64,000 nucleotides of DNA from Rotaria socialis. Its lineage: Eukaryota > Rotifera > Eurotatoria > Philodinida > Philodinidae. Of the stretch, positions 60,802-64,000 are shown in pieces; the first letter of the stretch is position 1, and each line of letters begins with the position of its first letter. The translations under genes and the position numbers were made by a program. The stretch is from NCBI GenBank assembly GCA_905331475.1, contig CAJNYU010002055.1:240414-304413 (forward strand), read 5' to 3'. Under the pieces are notes generated by a model. That model worked only from the letters and a program-made list of their open reading frames with translations, did not search any database and was not told the origin of the DNA.

Positions 60802-61038
60802 TTACTTGAGATGTACAGCAAAAGTGAAAATACAAACTTGAGTTGTTGATAAAGATTCAGCTGGTGGATCGACATGTTTTAGCTCGTGTTTGCCACCTTG
60901 TACTTCGAGTAATAATTTAGCTTGAGTGGTTGATACTGATTCTCCTGGCGGTTCAACATGCTTCAATTCATGATCATGCTTTGTTACTTCAGCTAATACA
61001 GCTTTTTGAGTTGATTCAATCGAATCACTAGATGACAT
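60802..61038 (-). CDS. Thymosin-beta/actobindin-like actin-binding protein, possibly truncated
   Basis: From the ATG at 61038 the frame encodes two repeats of about 28 residues, HDHELKHVEPPGESVSTTQ and KHELKHVDPPAESLSTTQ, each preceded by a short helix (QKAVLAEVTK; AKLLLEVQGG). The helix plus LKHV-E/D pattern is the WH2/thymosin-beta actin-binding module, most like actobindin and multi-repeat thymosins, which sequester actin monomers. After the second STTQ the frame reads into VCIFTFAVHLK and stops at 60802. A weak phase-0 donor (CAA then GTTTGT, 60837) could splice to a further repeat, but I see no such exon downstream, where the Tc1-like fragment lies. The protein is 67 residues if that donor is used and 78 if read through. 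Confidence 0.7.
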   Translation of the reverse strand: MSSSDSIESTQKAVLAEVTKHDHELKHVEPPGESVSTTQAKLLLEVQGGKHELKHVDPPAESLSTTQVCIFTFAVHLK

Positions 61039-63740
61039 GATTAAAATTTAAGAATTATCTAAAATAAATATAACGATATTCATGTATGATTTTATTATTT
61101 AAAATAAAAATAACAGACGCTCCTATTTCATACCGACACGTTATCGATGAAAAACTCTGTAAATATTGTTAAAAGTATTCCTCTTTTACTTTAAAGGAAA
61201 CAGTAGGATGTCAATATTTTTCTTTATTCATATTTGGATGTTTGTGAATGAAGATAAAGCCTCATGTGAAGTATGTAGACGAAATGAATGATTATACTCA
61301 AAACTCAAATGGAAAAAAAAGATTGGCTGAAACAAAATGCGCTTATTTAATCAACAAGACTAAAACTATGTAGCGTTGAATATATTGTGACATAGAGACA
61401 TTTGTATGATGAATCGTTTTGTTCAAATATTACTCATTATTTAAATTTGGATAATCCTAGACAATTTTACTGCAAAATACTTCTATGAAAAAGGCGTTGG
61501 CATATCTAAAATATATTATTTCATTTTATGATATCAATATGAGATACTGAAAAGTAATGTACAAACTTACACATACGTATTTTAGTTTCGGATACTTTAT
61601 TTGCAAAACAATATTAATCATATTACTAAAAACTGTTGTAAATATTGTTTATGTAAGAAACAACGGCTATCAAGTCTAGTAATATTATCTACTATTTATG
61701 CTCCTCTATTTGATTTCCAGTATGAAGAAAAAAGCGTCAGAAGATAGACACATAAAAAGTTGAAACTCATCTCTTATCTTAACATATATTGTTCTCTTTT
61801 CTTCGTAATTTGACCGATGTTGATGCGCACATAGTGTTGTTCTATAATAGATGGTCTTGATAAAAACTATTTACTTTTGTTTCTATAGTCTATATACCAG
61901 TTGTATAGTGCAAACAAATTTGTTTTGAAAATGTTTCTACATCAAATAGTGATAACAAATGTTTTTCATTTTCATAATGATCTTTAATAATGATTATGCA
62001 TCAAACGAACAGAATCATACATTTGTATAATCATTAAAGATGAAATTTACGATTGCTGATAGTGGTAATTATGGTAATAAACTGCTGTAGTATAGTATAA
62101 AATATATCTTACTAAATCGTTTCCAATACAGATTTCTTTGTGTTGCGAGACATGACTGTGAACAAGTCCGAGTAATTAAATACTCCATATGTCTACGAAT
62201 TTAAGATATAACCCATTATCTATTGTTAAAATAAGATCACTTATAACTTAAATGTGTAGACTGTCGAATCTGAAAAGACTCTAATATATCATTTCAATGA
62301 ACAAAGAAAATATATTATTAAAATAAAAAAGAATTTGTAATTTTAGAAATGAAGTAAAGTAAAGTAAAAAGTGCTTTGTTCTTCTTACTGTATTTGATGG
62401 AATGTTATGTTGATCATATATTTGGACTAGCGAGAAATGACCTATTGGTTATCTCTATGAAGTGCAACAGTCTATTGTTTCAACATATATTCTAATCATT
62501 TATTTTATACCGATTGGCTAAATTTTACACACCACTACTTGAGAATGATGGCGCTGCGTGAGTGATTAATCATTATTCTTATCTATCCAGAAAGCGTTTT
62601 GCATTTGACATGTGTGAAAACATACATTCATACCAGTAGATTTATTTCAAGTCATTTTTCAAAATACTTTTTGAGTAAAAATGAGGATGAATACCGATGA
62701 ATGCTCAAAATATATTATACTTGATTTTTGGTATGGCTAATTCTAATCTTTAGACATGAAAAATCTTGAATGTTACCTGAATTAAAACTTCGTTGTAGTT
62801 AAAAAAGAATAATTAAACTTGTCTATTCTTTTGGCAAAATAATGTCTTTATTTATATACAAGAAACAATGTTATTATCTAAAAATAATACCTGTTTACAT
62901 TATTTATGGACGTTAAAATATAGTTTTCTCGGTAACTTCCTATAATATCCTTTTATGAATCAGATCTTTGTATACAAAGAAAATTTTTTTAGCTAAATCA
63001 GCTATTTCGTAGCACTATCGTTAATGTTTCAAAGTTGCTCTATCACTAGGCAAAGTGTCTATATCAGTGGTGTAGCCAAGAAAGAGGCAGACATCAATCG
63101 GCTGAGACCGAATGAGATCTTTATTTCATATAATTCCTACAGTTAAAAGAAATCCTATTTTTTCTCCAATATTACGATCCACTTTCCTAGTTTACCTACA
63201 AAAACTGAAAAAAGTAGGATATTACTAAAAGATGCTTTTATTTTAGTAAAATCTTCTTTTTGTTAAACAAATCGAATCGATACATTGTAATTCTTATATA
63301 TTCTTCGAATATTTTGTCGGGACATTTATTTTAAATAAAATAGTCTTTATGAATGCTTGTGTGTCTTTTTGAAGCGTTTATTGCTGTTTATTACATACAT
63401 GTAGATATATCAGCTTGTCAAAGTGTAATGCTGCTACGTTTTCCACACGCTTTCTTCTCATTATATCGAAAATGGTTAGAACTAGAAAGCATGTTCAAAC
63501 AGCTTCTTGCTCAGTTTCTCATACTATGTTTGGCTATAAAAAGAACTTTTTTCGTTAGAGCCGCTAATAAAACTCTGATTTCTTCTGAATCTATTTATCT
63601 AAATGAAACATTTCTAAGCGCTATGCTATCTTGTACATGAGATGCCTAGTTGGAATTCAAATATAAATGAACACCCAAGTGCATGGTATCAATTCGAAAA
63701 TAAGTGATACCCATGTAAAATTTTTTATTGATTTAACGAA
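61039..63740. other. Gene-free stretch
   Basis: 2.7 kb of AT-rich DNA, including the upstream region of the thymosin-like gene. A 95-codon frame at 63353-63640 lacks family features and is probably chance. Confidence 0.45.
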
Positions 63741-63759
63741 GCATCCTTACGTGAAAAAT

Positions 63760-63950
63760 CATTAAAAATTTAACGACTTAACGATTAAATATGTTACCTT
63801 TTTGACCGTAAACACGCGTTAAATTTTCTAAAATTAACACATGAAAACGCGTTAAATTTTTTTCACGCGTTTTGTGTCGTTAAAAGTTAGGTTTTCTACC
63901 GCGTGAAAACGTGTTAATTTGTTAGCGCATGTATATGCGTTAGTGCTGAA
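63760..63950. repeat. Cluster of ACGCGTTAA/TTAACGCGT-type motifs, possible MITE end
   Basis: Within 190 bases the word ACGCGTTAAAT or near variants (AACGCGTTAAATTTT, CACGCGTTAAATTTT, ACGTGTTAATTTG, TTTCACGCGTTTTG) appears at least five times in both orientations. CpG-rich palindromes embedded in AT-rich DNA resemble the ACGGCCGT-rich element at 1982-2282 in style but not in sequence. The window ends soon after, so the borders cannot be fixed. Confidence 0.45.
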
Positions 63951-64000
63951 AGTTCTTACTGGATTTTATCAACCATTTATAGATGATCAATACTTGTAAG

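Noticed and set aside
1-64000. CRISPR array, rRNA genes, operon structure
   Set aside because: No regularly spaced repeats, no rRNA-like conserved blocks, and intron-bearing genes with separate promoters; the window is eukaryotic.

Overview
The window looks like nuclear DNA of a bdelloid rotifer (Adineta/Rotaria-type). It is AT-rich, protein-coding genes are cut by many very short GT-AG introns (about 45-70 bp), and the gene families are characteristic: a rhodopsin-like receptor with an ERH motif, ADP-ribosyltransferase (ART) genes including one fused to TPR repeats, LamG-type type II membrane proteins, and relics of several DNA transposon families. This assignment comes from protein family resemblance recognised by eye, not from a search.

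Layout. 0-12 kb: a receptor gene cut by the left edge (minus), a 0.3 kb palindromic TA-flanked element, an ART pseudogene, a decayed KIN17 gene, an intact 5-formyl-THF cyclo-ligase (MTHFS), an unrecognised decayed gene and a small secreted acidic protein. 11-18 kb: two related tiny multi-exon genes on the minus strand, otherwise gene-poor. 19-30 kb, all minus strand: ART/TPR pseudogene, an FKBP6/Shutdown-like co-chaperone, a two-pass membrane protein, a DHFR, and a 2OG-Fe(II) oxygenase pseudogene. 31-41 kb is the dense conserved part, all plus strand: CELF-type RNA-binding protein (11 exons), TBC1D15-type Rab GAP (9 exons), CFDP1/BCNT protein, and Rab21 (7 exons). 43-55 kb: a hAT-like miniature element with a perfect 8-bp target duplication, then two copies about 8 kb apart of a LamG membrane protein gene with a decayed DDE/SWIM transposase between them. 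56-64 kb: a small single-pass membrane protein gene, a Rab11-like GTPase, one isolated end of a Tc1-like element, a thymosin-beta/actobindin-like gene, and a gene-poor tail ending in a cluster of ACGCGTTAA motifs.

How the genes relate. Nothing looks like an operon. Two Rab GTPases and a Rab GAP act in membrane traffic, and MTHFS and DHFR both act on folates, but they are separated by other genes and shared regulation is not suggested. FKBP6/Shutdown orthologues act in the piRNA pathway, which fits a genome carrying many transposon relics, but this is inference. The most informative region is 44-55 kb. There the two LamG loci are nearly identical across exon 2 and most of exon 3 but diverged on both sides, and the first locus carries a chimeric exon made by recombination between copies.

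Exon coordinates were worked out by hand from splice sites and reading phase. Large gene-free stretches are listed as such.
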